Source: Mucilaginibacter sabulilitoris
GTDB taxonomy: Bacteria; Bacteroidota; Bacteroidia; Sphingobacteriales; Sphingobacteriaceae
Length of the DNA: 64,000 nucleotides
Direction of reading: 5' to 3'
NCBI RefSeq assembly: GCF_034262375.1
Contig: NZ_CP139558.1
Location: 2,604,001 to 2,668,000 of the forward strand
The notes under the pieces are model-generated. The model did not search any database and was not told the DNA's origin. It worked only from the letters and a program-made list of their open reading frames with translations. A program made the position numbers and the translations under genes. Below, piece after piece: positions 18,151-27,916 of the stretch (positions are counted from its first letter, which is position 1; every line of letters starts with the position of its first letter).

Positions 18151-21100
18151 ATGATGGAAAATTTTACTTTGCTATCAAGGTACAAAGCTTCGACGATTAC
18201 CCTTTTTCTTTCCTTGCTGTTCTGCCTTAACTCTATGGCGCAGGACAAGACGGTAACAGGGAAGTTGATCGATGCCAAAACCCATGAAACTATTATCGGG
18301 GCAAGTATAAAAATCAAAGGAACCCAAGCGGGGACGGTGACCGATGTAACAGGTACTTTTAAGCTTAACGCTACACCCGGAGCAGTTTTGCAGATCAGTT
18401 ATATTGGTTATCTGAGTAAGGAGGTAACAGTTGATCTGGACAAGCCTATGACTATTAGCTTAATGGCCAATAACAGTGATTTAAGTGAGGTAGTTGTAGT
18501 TGGTTATGGCACACAGAGAAAGGCTACACTCACGGGGGCGGTAGCTACTGTGTCATCTAAAGTTTTTGAAGACAGGGGGCCAATTAACAATCCGCTGTCG
18601 GCTTTACAGGGGCAGGTACCGGGAGTGGTTGTAACCCGTACTTCAGCACAGCCGGGAAGAGAAAACTGGAATTTTCAAATCAGGGGAGCAACATCTACTA
18701 ACGGGCAGGATCCCTTGATCATATTAGACGGGGTAGCTTTGTCCAGTAATGCCGAATTAAATTCCATCAATCCAAATGATATTGACAATATCTCAGTTTT
18801 GAAAGATGCTTCTGCATCCATATATGGAGCCAGAGCGGCTTTTGGGGTGGTTCTTATTACCACTAAAAAAGCAAAGGCTGGTAAAATGGTAGTCCAATAT
18901 GATGGCTCTGTTTCCAAAAAGATACTTGGTTTACAGCCTACGCTTATCAATGATAAACAATGGGGCGAAGGGCTAATGCAGGCATTAACGAATGATAATT
19001 ATGGTGTGGCGCCCACCAGTTACCTATGGTACCAATTAGCAGCTCTGGCTGCTAATCCACCTGCTTCGGGTTATATTGATATTACCAAGCTACCTGGTTA
19101 TGCCGGTTCCGCCAACGGCGTATTATACAATGGCGTGCCACTACCTTCTTTTGGAGATGTTAAGGATTTTACCTTTTTTGATACCAACCAGCAAAAGATT
19201 TTATGGCAGAATGCAACTTCGACCCAACATAACCTAAGTTTTTCTGGCAGGACCGAAAAGGAGGGCTATCGGGTATCATTGGGTTATTTAAATGATGGAA
19301 GTCAGCTGCGGTGGGGAACAAACGGGAACCAGCGATATAATTTGAGGTTTAATAATGATTATACCTTTAGTGATAAGGTTAAGCTGGAAACTAATATATC
19401 ACTGGAAAGAAACAGCATACAACAACCATCCCTGTATAGTTATAATGGTTATAGTGCGCTTAGTGAATACGCGCAACCCGGTATGCCGGCCTTTACTTCA
19501 CAAGGCCAGCCTTATGCCTGGGGAACTGTTTTTAGTGCAGCGGGGGCAGCCAGGGATGGAGGGGCTAATTTAGAGGTTAATACCAGGGCGTTGCTTAACA
19601 GTACACTCACCTATAATTTTGCCAAACACTTAACCTTTACCGGTGTAGCCGGTTATAACACCTGGTTTCAGGATAGCAGGATACAACAAAAACAGGTTCA
19701 GTATTATAATTATGCCGGTAATATCCTGGTGCAAACCTTACCGTCCTCTGGCGGAAATGATAATGTTAATAATACCTGGTATCAAAGGATGAATACAACC
19801 GAGCCTTTTTATAACCTGATTGGCAGGGTTGCGTACAATAATACCTTTAACAAAATACATGATGTAGGTTTAATGATCGGAAGCTCTTATGAAAGGGATG
19901 AATTTAACTCTTTTGTAACCAGGACTTATAACCTGAGCAACGATGCTATTCCTTCGTTGGGACTTGGTTTAAGTAATGGAACGGCTGGTTATGTAACCAA
20001 TGGGGAAACTCAGAACCATTATGCATTGGGATCATATTTTGGCAGGGCAACTTACGCCTATAAAGGCAAATATTTATTAGAGGCCATAGGACGGTACGAT
20101 GGGTCTTCTAAATTTATAGCAGACAACAGATGGAAATTTTTTGGTAGCGTACAAGGTGGCTGGCGAATCATTGACGAAGGTTTTATGAAAAACCAGAAGG
20201 TTGTTGATGAACTAAAATTGCGGGTTTCTTATGGAACAACTGGTAACCAGGGAGGGATAGGATTATATGACTATATCCAATCGTTAGCGGTTAATTCAAC
20301 CGGAGCTTTGCTTGGATCAGGGCCAGCAACTACGGTAACCACATCAGGAAACCTGGTATCCTTAAACAGAACCTGGGAAACTGTAAAAAAGAAAAATATA
20401 GGCCTGGATTTTGGTTTCCTGCATAATCAATTAATGGGGAGTTTTGATATATATCGAAATGAAAATATTAATATGCTGCTGGGACAAACCTATCCTGGTG
20501 CTTTGGGAGCCGGTGCGCCTGCCTCTAATATCGGTGACTTGAAATCATGGGGCTATGAAGGTAGCCTTACCTGGAAATCAAAAATTGGAAGTGTTTCCTA
20601 TAGTATTACCGGAACAATAACAGATAACCAGAACAAACTGGTTCACTATGGCGGAGCCAATGTACTGAGTGCCGGCTTTAATCCAACTGTAGAAGGATAC
20701 CCGCTGAACTCTTATTTTGGATTAAAATACGATGGCCGCCTGCAAACCCAGGCACAGGTTGACGCCTACAATGCAAAATATGCGCCATCAGGCAGTACCA
20801 ACAATATAAATTTGCCTGTTCCAAGTCCTTTAGCCAATCCCGCTGGTCAGGTTTCTGGTCTTCGGCCAGGTGATAACACTTTCAAAGATGTAAACGGCGA
20901 TGGTAAATTAAGCATAGGTACAAGTACTACTGATCCTGGCGACCTGGTGTATCTGGGCAGCAACGATCCGAGATATAGTTTTGGTTTGAATTTGGGATTG
21001 CAGTGGAAAGGATTTGACTTTTACACCATTTTTCAGGGAGTTGCCAAAAGAACGATCTTCCGGTCAGGTAATATGCGGATTCCTTATAAGTCCATTTACC

Positions 21101-21468
21101 AGGGACAAAGTGATGAATACGTAGGTAATACATGGTCACCCGCTACTCCGGATGCTTATTATCCCAATTTACATTCGGCGCAGAATAATGGTATCAATAC
21201 TTACAATTTCCAGATATCTTCCTGGTCGGTTGAGAATGGCGCCTACATACGTTTAAAGAACCTGGTAGTTGGGTATACGCTCCCCAAACAATGGCTTGAA
21301 AAGAGCGGGGCTATCAGGGGACTTCGGATTTACTTTTCAGGAAGTGACTTATGGGAGCTAACGAAAATTCATGACGGTTGGGACCCCGAAGTAACAAGAA
21401 CAGTTAGTGGTAATGAGAGATTCCCTTTTTACCGGTATGTAACGCTTGGAGCTAATGTTACTTTCTAA
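18151..21468 (+). CDS. SusC-like TonB-dependent oligosaccharide transporter (PUL-1)
   Basis: The 1105-residue outer membrane protein has a signal peptide ending near SMAQ and a carboxypeptidase-regulatory-like domain (about 32-110). The SusC hallmark SDLSEVVVVGYGTQRKATLT follows, then a plug with NFQIRGATSTNGQDPLIILDG and ASIYGARAAFGVVLITTK, and a 22-strand barrel ending in aromatic residues (TLGANVTF). No STN domain is present, consistent with control by the HTCS and not by an anti-sigma factor. It pairs with the SusD lipoprotein 18 bp downstream to import oligosaccharides. Confidence 0.97.
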   Translation: MMENFTLLSRYKASTITLFLSLLFCLNSMAQDKTVTGKLIDAKTHETIIGASIKIKGTQAGTVTDVTGTFKLNATPGAVLQISYIGYLSKEVTVDLDKPMTISLMANNSDLSEVVVVGYGTQRKATLTGAVATVSSKVFEDRGPINNPLSALQGQVPGVVVTRTSAQPGRENWNFQIRGATSTNGQDPLIILDGVALSSNAELNSINPNDIDNISVLKDASASIYGARAAFGVVLITTKKAKAGKMVVQYDGSVSKKILGLQPTLINDKQWGEGLMQALTNDNYGVAPTSYLWYQLAALAANPPASGYIDITKLPGYAGSANGVLYNGVPLPSFGDVKDFTFFDTNQQKILWQNATSTQHNLSFSGRTEKEGYRVSLGYLNDGSQLRWGTNGNQRYNLRFNNDYTFSDKVKLETNISLERNSIQQPSLYSYNGYSALSEYAQPGMPAFTSQGQPYAWGTVFSAAGAARDGGANLEVNTRALLNSTLTYNFAKHLTFTGVAGYNTWFQDSRIQQKQVQYYNYAGNILVQTLPSSGGNDNVNNTWYQRMNTTEPFYNLIGRVAYNNTFNKIHDVGLMIGSSYERDEFNSFVTRTYNLSNDAIPSLGLGLSNGTAGYVTNGETQNHYALGSYFGRATYAYKGKYLLEAIGRYDGSSKFIADNRWKFFGSVQGGWRIIDEGFMKNQKVVDELKLRVSYGTTGNQGGIGLYDYIQSLAVNSTGALLGSGPATTVTTSGNLVSLNRTWETVKKKNIGLDFGFLHNQLMGSFDIYRNENINMLLGQTYPGALGAGAPASNIGDLKSWGYEGSLTWKSKIGSVSYSITGTITDNQNKLVHYGGANVLSAGFNPTVEGYPLNSYFGLKYDGRLQTQAQVDAYNAKYAPSGSTNNINLPVPSPLANPAGQVSGLRPGDNTFKDVNGDGKLSIGTSTTDPGDLVYLGSNDPRYSFGLNLGLQWKGFDFYTIFQGVAKRTIFRSGNMRIPYKSIYQGQSDEYVGNTWSPATPDAYYPNLHSAQNNGINTYNFQISSWSVENGAYIRLKNLVVGYTLPKQWLEKSGAIRGLRIYFSGSDLWELTKIHDGWDPEVTRTVSGNERFPFYRYVTLGANVTF

Positions 21469-21486
21469 ATTTAATTATCAACGAAA

Positions 21487-23322
21487 ATGAAAAAGAATAG
21501 CAAAAAAAATATATTGGTATTGATAGCGATACTCTTTACCGTATGCCAATATGGCTGTAATAAGTCCCTGAATTTAAAGCCTCTTGACCAGCTTAATGAT
21601 CCGGCATTTTTTAAAACACCTACTGATTTTAAAACCTTCGCCAATCAGTATTATGGCTACCTCAAAAACTTTACAACATTGCTGGGCGTTACTGATGCCC
21701 CGCATTCCGATGGCCGTTCTGACTTAACTGGTGGCGGCGGGAGTTTTGGTGCAGGTACGAATAGCGTGCCGGCTACCGAAGCAGGTCAGGGTAATGCCGG
21801 TAACTGGACAACAGATTACGCCAGGATCAGGGCAACCAATTATCTGCTCACAAAAGCCACAGCCTATGCAGATCAGGCTGGTATTGCACAGTTTGTAGCT
21901 GAGGCAAAATTTTTCAGGGCCTATGTTTATTTTGATCTGTTACAACAATATGGAGGGGTGCCTATTGTAACAACGCTACTTGACCCCACATCGCCTGAAT
22001 TATATGGAGCAAGGGCAACCAGAGACGCTGTAGCTGATTTAATTATAGCCGATCTTCAGGCTGCTATACCCAATTTGCCAGCATCTATAGCTGCAAATTC
22101 TGCCGATTATGGCAGGGTTACACAAATGGCGGCACAAGCCTTTTTGTCAAGGGTATGCCTTTATGAAGGTACCTGGCAAAAATTCAGGGGCGGAGATGCC
22201 ACAAGATATAATGGGCTACTTGATAAAGCGGTCACCACAGCCAATGCTGTTATTGCCAGTAACCAGTATGCACTGTTTGGAACCCCGGCATCTAACGCTT
22301 TAGGAGGGAACAGTACCATCTTAGGTGATTCGGCCCAGAAGTACTTGTTTATTTTAGAGAATCCAAAATCTAACCCTGCCGGTGTTACAAAAGCTGCGAA
22401 TCATGAATATGTATTGGCGGTAAGGTATGATGATGTTATAAAGGTAGCAGGGGTAAACATTAGCCGTTCTGCACGTAACGGCACCGGAGTAAACAGAAAG
22501 TTTGCCAACATGTTCTTATGTACTGATGGCTTGCCTATAGAGAAGTCGCCACTGTTTAAGGGATATCAAACGTACACTTCGGAGTACCAGAACCGGGATA
22601 GCCGGATGCGCTATACAATTAAAGTGCCTTATCAATACTACTGGTTTGGTTTGCTAAATGGCAGGGTTAACTGGACCAATGATGCTGCTGACCGGGCAAC
22701 TGCTGAGCAGGTGGTAAGACCTGCTGGTTATGGAGGCCAAAAATGGATTTCAGAGCGCCCGGTAGCTGATAAGTTTGAGTCGGAAGATTATCCAGTGATC
22801 AGGTATGCCGAGGTATTGCTGAATTATGCAGAAGCAGTTTATGAACGTAATGGGACCATTAGTGATGCCGATTTAAATAAATCATTGAACCTGGTTCGTT
22901 TGCGTGTTAATAATAGCATGCCTCCATTAAGCAATAGTTTTGCAGGTATGAATGGCCTTGACATGAGAACGGAGATCAGGCGGGAACGTGCGATTGAGCT
23001 GTTTGACGAAGATTTCAGGTTTGATGATATCAAACGCTGGCATAGCGCTGCTATTGATCTGGTGAGCAATATAGGCGGTACAGCTTACGGAAATCTGGCC
23101 GAATTTGTTAGCCCATGGCCTCTGGGGATTAAATATACCGGTACGCAAGCCCAACTCGGACCAGATCCTATAAACCCTGCACCTACCAATCCCAAAGATG
23201 CTAATGGTTGCCTGATCACCGATCAGACGGCAAGGCAGTTTAGTGAGAAAAATTATCTTTATCCTATACCAGCGCAACAAATATCATTAAACCCCAAATT
23301 GGTACAAAACCCCGGCTGGTAA
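21487..23322 (+). CDS. SusD/RagB-like glycan-binding lipoprotein (PUL-1)
   Basis: The 611-residue surface lipoprotein has an export signal with the acylated cysteine in QYGCNKSL, followed by LKPLDQLNDPAFFKTPTDF typical of SusD proteins. Tetratricopeptide-like helices occupy the N-terminal half (AEAKFFRAYVYFDLLQQYGG). The C-terminal signatures include YAEVLLNYAEAVYE, EIRRERAIELFDEDFRFDD and the ending YPIPAQQISLNPKLVQNPGW. It captures glycan at the SusC mouth. It forms a two-gene unit with susC ending in a hairpin 8 bp after its stop. Confidence 0.97.
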   Translation: MKKNSKKNILVLIAILFTVCQYGCNKSLNLKPLDQLNDPAFFKTPTDFKTFANQYYGYLKNFTTLLGVTDAPHSDGRSDLTGGGGSFGAGTNSVPATEAGQGNAGNWTTDYARIRATNYLLTKATAYADQAGIAQFVAEAKFFRAYVYFDLLQQYGGVPIVTTLLDPTSPELYGARATRDAVADLIIADLQAAIPNLPASIAANSADYGRVTQMAAQAFLSRVCLYEGTWQKFRGGDATRYNGLLDKAVTTANAVIASNQYALFGTPASNALGGNSTILGDSAQKYLFILENPKSNPAGVTKAANHEYVLAVRYDDVIKVAGVNISRSARNGTGVNRKFANMFLCTDGLPIEKSPLFKGYQTYTSEYQNRDSRMRYTIKVPYQYYWFGLLNGRVNWTNDAADRATAEQVVRPAGYGGQKWISERPVADKFESEDYPVIRYAEVLLNYAEAVYERNGTISDADLNKSLNLVRLRVNNSMPPLSNSFAGMNGLDMRTEIRRERAIELFDEDFRFDDIKRWHSAAIDLVSNIGGTAYGNLAEFVSPWPLGIKYTGTQAQLGPDPINPAPTNPKDANGCLITDQTARQFSEKNYLYPIPAQQISLNPKLVQNPGW

Positions 23323-23330
23323 CAGCAAGC

Positions 23331-23370
23331 AAAGCTATAATAGCTGCCTTTAGGTAGTTATTATAGCTTT
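23331..23370 (+). terminator. Terminator hairpin after susCD (PUL-1)
   Basis: Arms AAAGCTATAATA at 23331-23342 and TATTATAGCTTT at 23359-23370 pair fully. An inner CTGCC/GGTAG stem extends the pairing with one G:U. A short T run overlaps the right arm. Confidence 0.75.
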
Positions 23371-23582
23371 TAAAGTGAATTCATAATAATACAATAACCA
23401 TGTCTGATGGTTTATAGTTATCTTTTATCAACGGAGGTTATTGATGTTGTTACTCAATTTATTTATCTTTAAGCCAAACCCGTAATCAATAATCATTCCT
23501 GGTAGCTTAATTGAAATGTTAAAATTATTCAGGTTTATTTGCGTAACCAATTAAGTGTACTAAGAACAATCATTTTTGCAAA

Positions 23583-26500
23583 ATGAAGTATAACAAACTG
23601 TTAATACTGTTTTTTTTTATTTTATATAATGCGAAGATAGCAAGGTGTCAGCCATTGTCTTACATTGGTATTGACCAGGGTTTATCCAATAATTCTGTTA
23701 GGTGTATTTACCAGGATCACAAAGGGTTTTTATGGTTCGGGACTTATGATGGCCTCAACAGATATGATGGGTACAGTTTTAAGATTTTCAGGAATAAATT
23801 TAAAGACACCGGCTCACTGATCAATAATTATATATTTTCAATAACCGAAGATGAGCAATCCAATATGTGGATAGGCACCCATGGAGGGGTATGCATATAC
23901 AATAACCTTTCAGGTAAATTTTCAACGGTTAGTTATATACCCAGAGCGGGTGGCCAAAGCAAACAAATAAATGTTGGGGTTAGGGTTATTAAACCTGATC
24001 AAAAAGGCAACATGTTGTTGGGGACATTGGGTATCGGTCTGCTTTTTAAAGACAAATCGGCACAACCGGCTGTGGAGATCCCTATTAATAAAGGTAAGGA
24101 ACAGCTATGGGATTATGATGTTCAGGCTATTAAACCGGATAATAAGGGAAGGATGTGGGTATTTATACCGCAAGTTGGACTTTGCAGGCTTAGCAATGAC
24201 AGGCACAAATTAGTTATAGTCAGTTCATCAGTCCGGAATGCTTACTGTATTGAACCGGACCTTGAAGGTAATGTCTGGATCGGAACAGGTGAAGGCTTGT
24301 TTTTTTATCAGGATAAATCGGGGCTAATGACTAAAGTGCTTGATCAGGGTAAAGGAAAACTGACCTTTAGTAAAGTATCAGACATGGTATTGGATAATAA
24401 AGGACAGTTATGGATGACCATTAACGGCGGAGGAGTAAACATTTATAATACGTTAACACAGCGCGTTAATTATTTAAGAACGGATAATGGAATTAGTCCG
24501 CTTTCAAATGATGCTGCCTATACCATATATCAGGATAAAGATAACAGGTTTTGGATCGGTACTCTTAATGGAGGTGTTAATGTCATCGACCCACAGAAAG
24601 GACGGTTTAAAACCCTTAGTCATGACGCTGCAGATCAAAACTCCCTACCTAAAAAAGCAATATATGCACTTTATGAGGATATTAATGACGATTTGTGGAT
24701 AGGCACTGAGGGGGCGGGTATCGCGATATGGAACCGTAAAACAAATGTTTTCAGTCAGCTTAAAAATGAAACGGAAAACATACGGTCGCTTAGTGACAAT
24801 TTTGTAACCAATATCATTCGGGACGAGAAGAAAAACATCTGGGTTGGTACCTTTTTTAACGGGATAAACAGATATAACAGATCATCACGTACTTTTAAGC
24901 GTTATAAATGCATAAATCCGTTATCCAATACCGAGAACCGGGTTGTTTCTACGATGTGTGAGGATCAGGACAAACATATTTGGGTTGGGACATTAAAGGG
25001 GGATGGTATTAACGGCGCCCTTTACACTTTTGATGAAAAAGAAAACCGTTTTATCGCATTTGATACTAATCTTTCCGATCTGTGGAGCCTTACGCCCGAT
25101 AATGAAGGAAGGCTTTGGGCAGGAACGCTTACCAAATTGGTTCAAATAGACAGGAATACCAAAAAACATCAATTTTTTGAGCTCGGATATTATTTACGCA
25201 ACATTTATGAAGACCGCAGGCATAATTTCTGGATCGGGACAGAAGGAGGAGGATTGGTACTGTTTGATCGTGCAAAGTCTGCAATAATTGCGCGCTATAC
25301 CACCGAAGATGGGTTATGTAATAATTCTGTGTTGAATATACTGGAAGATAAGGAGGGAGAGCTTTGGTTAAGCACATTTAATGGCTTGTCTAAGTTTAAT
25401 CCGCGTACCAAAACCTTTAAAAATTATTATAAAAACGACGGACTGCAAAGTAATCAGTTTCATTACAATTCAAAAGCTGTTTTACATACCGGCGAACTGG
25501 TGTTTGGCGGCATAGATGGCGTCAATGTATTCTACCCTGAAAAAGTTACTGATATTAGCAGTACGCCAAAGCTGGTGTTGTCAGCAATAGCTGTCAATAA
25601 TATTGAGTTAGAGAAAAATGCAGACTGGGTACGGAACATTTCTGCTGATGCCGTTAAAAAAATAGAAGTGCCTTATGATAAAGCTGTCTTCGCTTTTGAT
25701 TTCACAGCATTAGAGTATACTGCGCCCGATAAAATTAAATATGCCTATTATATGGAAGGGTGGGACCGCGGCTGGACCTATTCCGAACATGTACGCTCTG
25801 CCAATTATACCCATTTGAACGAAGGAAACTACACTTTTAGAGTGAAGTGTACTAATGCCGAAGGTAGCTGGATGTCGGAACAAATTTCGTTGAATATACA
25901 TGTGCTACCCCCCTGGTATCGGTCCTGGTGGGCTTATGGTTTGTACCTAATAGGTATCATAGGGGCAATTTATGGATATCTTTTTTATCAAAAAAAGCAA
26001 ACTCAATTGCAATATGAAGTGAAATTTGTTAAGGAATTGAATGAAAAGAAAATTGCCTTTTTTACCAATATATCTCATGAACTGAGAACCCCGCTTACGC
26101 TCATAGTTAATCCGATCAAAGATTTATTGCATAACAACGGAACTAATATTGATTTAATAGATATCAGCGCGGTATACCGCAATTCACGCCGTTTGTTGAG
26201 TTTAGTTGACCAGTTGTTATTATTCAGAAGCTCTGAAAACGAAGTAGCTGACCTGAATCCGGTGTTACTAAACCTGAAAGACGTCTGTTATGAAGTTTTT
26301 CTTTGTTTTAATAATCAGGTAAAAGCTAAGAAAATTGATTACCAATTTCTTTGCAATGACTGTAATATTAAGATTAATGCAGATAGGGAGAAGCTCGAGA
26401 TCGTGCTGTTTAATCTTTTATCGAATGCTATAAAGTATACACCAGAATATGGCTCAGTGAGCATCGAGGTTAATAATGGCGATGAATTTATTGAAATATT

Positions 26501-27698
26501 GGTAAAAGATACCGGTTACGGAATTCCTGAGAAAACAGGTGAAAAGTTATTTGAAAAATTTTACCGGCTGAATCAGGAAGCGGACAAAGTAAAGGAAAGC
26601 GGTTTTGGGGTCGGTCTTTTCCTGGCAAAAACATATTTAGAACTGCATCATGGTAAATTATCCTATACCAGTGTACTGGGAAAAGGGACAACATTCAAAA
26701 TATCTTTACCTAAAATAGATGATCAAATATTAACTGATATTGATGGGGAGCCGGAAAACCAAAGTACAGTTACCTATCCGCTGTTACTGGAACTCATTAC
26801 AGAGCCTCATGAAACGAGTGACAGCTACCTGATGACATCTGCCACACACATTGATGAAATTATGAATGATGTGGTCAATAAAAAGTCTATCATTTTGCTG
26901 ATTGATGATGATATAGAAGTAAGGCGTTATATCAAACACTTATTACAGGATGAATTTATTATTCATGAGGCTGGGAATACAGAAGCCGGGTTTAAAACCG
27001 TTTTGGAATGTGAACCGGATATTATAGTTTGTGATGTGATCATGAATGGTGTAAATGGCGTTGAGTTTTGCTCAAAAATGAAAGAATCACCTTCATTTAG
27101 CCATATTCCTATTATATTATTAACGGGGAGTTCGTCGCCTGAAATCAAACTTAAAGGTATAGAATGCGGGGCAGATGATTATATTACTAAACCTTTTGAA
27201 AGCGACTTACTGATTGCCCGCATAAAAAGTATGTTGAAGGGCCGGAGTACGCTAAAAAATTATTTCTTTAATGAGATTACACTTAAAAATAACAGCTTAA
27301 AAATTCCAGTTGAATATAGCGAGTTTCTTGCTAAATGCATCCGGATTATTGAAAGCCATTTGGAAGATGAAAGCTTTTCTTTAAAAGCCTTTACCGATGA
27401 AATTGGTATGAGCAGGTCTAAATTATTCAGGAAGATCAAATCGATTTCAGGCTTGTCCAGTACAGAGTTTATCAGATATATCAGGTTGAGAAAGGGTGCT
27501 GAGTTAATGATCCAAACCGATTTACAGATCAAGGAGATCGCATTCAAGATTGGATTTCAGGATATCAAATACTTCAGGGAACAGTTTAATAGGCTTTTTG
27601 AAATGAACCCGTCTGACTTTATACGTAAATACAGAAAGACTTTTATCAACAAAGACAATTTAAACACCAGTATTTCCTATTCAAGAAATAAGCATTAG
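23583..27698 (+). CDS. Hybrid two-component system sensor/regulator (HTCS) of PUL-1
   Basis: This 1371-residue single-chain regulator begins with a signal peptide (about 1-22) and two-bladed-propeller Reg_prop repeats of the type WIGTxxGG (about 25-660). A Y_Y_Y domain and one membrane helix (about 784-805) follow. The kinase core has FFTNISHELRTPLTL with His832 and HATPase boxes (NLLSNAIKYT, GYGIP, GVGLFLAK). A receiver domain has LIDDD and phospho-acceptor Asp1151 in VCDVIMNG. An AraC-type DNA-binding domain (about 1260-1350) ends it. It senses a periplasmic oligosaccharide and activates the PUL. No C-block operator is found before this gene, so it is probably constitutive at low level and acts on copies A-D. 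Confidence 0.96.
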   Translation: MKYNKLLILFFFILYNAKIARCQPLSYIGIDQGLSNNSVRCIYQDHKGFLWFGTYDGLNRYDGYSFKIFRNKFKDTGSLINNYIFSITEDEQSNMWIGTHGGVCIYNNLSGKFSTVSYIPRAGGQSKQINVGVRVIKPDQKGNMLLGTLGIGLLFKDKSAQPAVEIPINKGKEQLWDYDVQAIKPDNKGRMWVFIPQVGLCRLSNDRHKLVIVSSSVRNAYCIEPDLEGNVWIGTGEGLFFYQDKSGLMTKVLDQGKGKLTFSKVSDMVLDNKGQLWMTINGGGVNIYNTLTQRVNYLRTDNGISPLSNDAAYTIYQDKDNRFWIGTLNGGVNVIDPQKGRFKTLSHDAADQNSLPKKAIYALYEDINDDLWIGTEGAGIAIWNRKTNVFSQLKNETENIRSLSDNFVTNIIRDEKKNIWVGTFFNGINRYNRSSRTFKRYKCINPLSNTENRVVSTMCEDQDKHIWVGTLKGDGINGALYTFDEKENRFIAFDTNLSDLWSLTPDNEGRLWAGTLTKLVQIDRNTKKHQFFELGYYLRNIYEDRRHNFWIGTEGGGLVLFDRAKSAIIARYTTEDGLCNNSVLNILEDKEGELWLSTFNGLSKFNPRTKTFKNYYKNDGLQSNQFHYNSKAVLHTGELVFGGIDGVNVFYPEKVTDISSTPKLVLSAIAVNNIELEKNADWVRNISADAVKKIEVPYDKAVFAFDFTALEYTAPDKIKYAYYMEGWDRGWTYSEHVRSANYTHLNEGNYTFRVKCTNAEGSWMSEQISLNIHVLPPWYRSWWAYGLYLIGIIGAIYGYLFYQKKQTQLQYEVKFVKELNEKKIAFFTNISHELRTPLTLIVNPIKDLLHNNGTNIDLIDISAVYRNSRRLLSLVDQLLLFRSSENEVADLNPVLLNLKDVCYEVFLCFNNQVKAKKIDYQFLCNDCNIKINADREKLEIVLFNLLSNAIKYTPEYGSVSIEVNNGDEFIEILVKDTGYGIPEKTGEKLFEKFYRLNQEADKVKESGFGVGLFLAKTYLELHHGKLSYTSVLGKGTTFKISLPKIDDQILTDIDGEPENQSTVTYPLLLELITEPHETSDSYLMTSATHIDEIMNDVVNKKSIILLIDDDIEVRRYIKHLLQDEFIIHEAGNTEAGFKTVLECEPDIIVCDVIMNGVNGVEFCSKMKESPSFSHIPIILLTGSSSPEIKLKGIECGADDYITKPFESDLLIARIKSMLKGRSTLKNYFFNEITLKNNSLKIPVEYSEFLAKCIRIIESHLEDESFSLKAFTDEIGMSRSKLFRKIKSISGLSSTEFIRYIRLRKGAELMIQTDLQIKEIAFKIGFQDIKYFREQFNRLFEMNPSDFIRKYRKTFINKDNLNTSISYSRNKH

Positions 27699-27738
27699 TG
27701 CGCCATACACAAAATAGCATTGTTTTATGCTATATACA

Positions 27739-27794
27739 CCCCTTTGTTTGACCCCGTAACCACCCTCTTCCGGCTTTTTTTCAAAGCAATTTAG
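27739..27794 (+). promoter_or_regulatory. PUL-1 C-block operator and promoter, copy D (GH28-like/esterase operon)
   Basis: C blocks lie at 27739-27742, 27752-27755 (within TTTGACCCC) and 27760-27765 (CCACCC, the least conserved third block). The -7-like box CAATTTAG at 27787-27794 starts 22 bp after the last block. The leader to the GH28-like start is about 120 nt and carries a G5 tract at 27818-27822. Confidence 0.7.
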
Positions 27795-27916
27795 TACTTG
27801 AAGTATTCCGGAAGTATGGGGGTAACTATTATGAACTATTTGCCCAACCCTAAAGTGTGTGAGGTAAATAAACTTTTGTCGGAATTGCCAAAATTTATCT
27901 TTTATATAATCAACTA

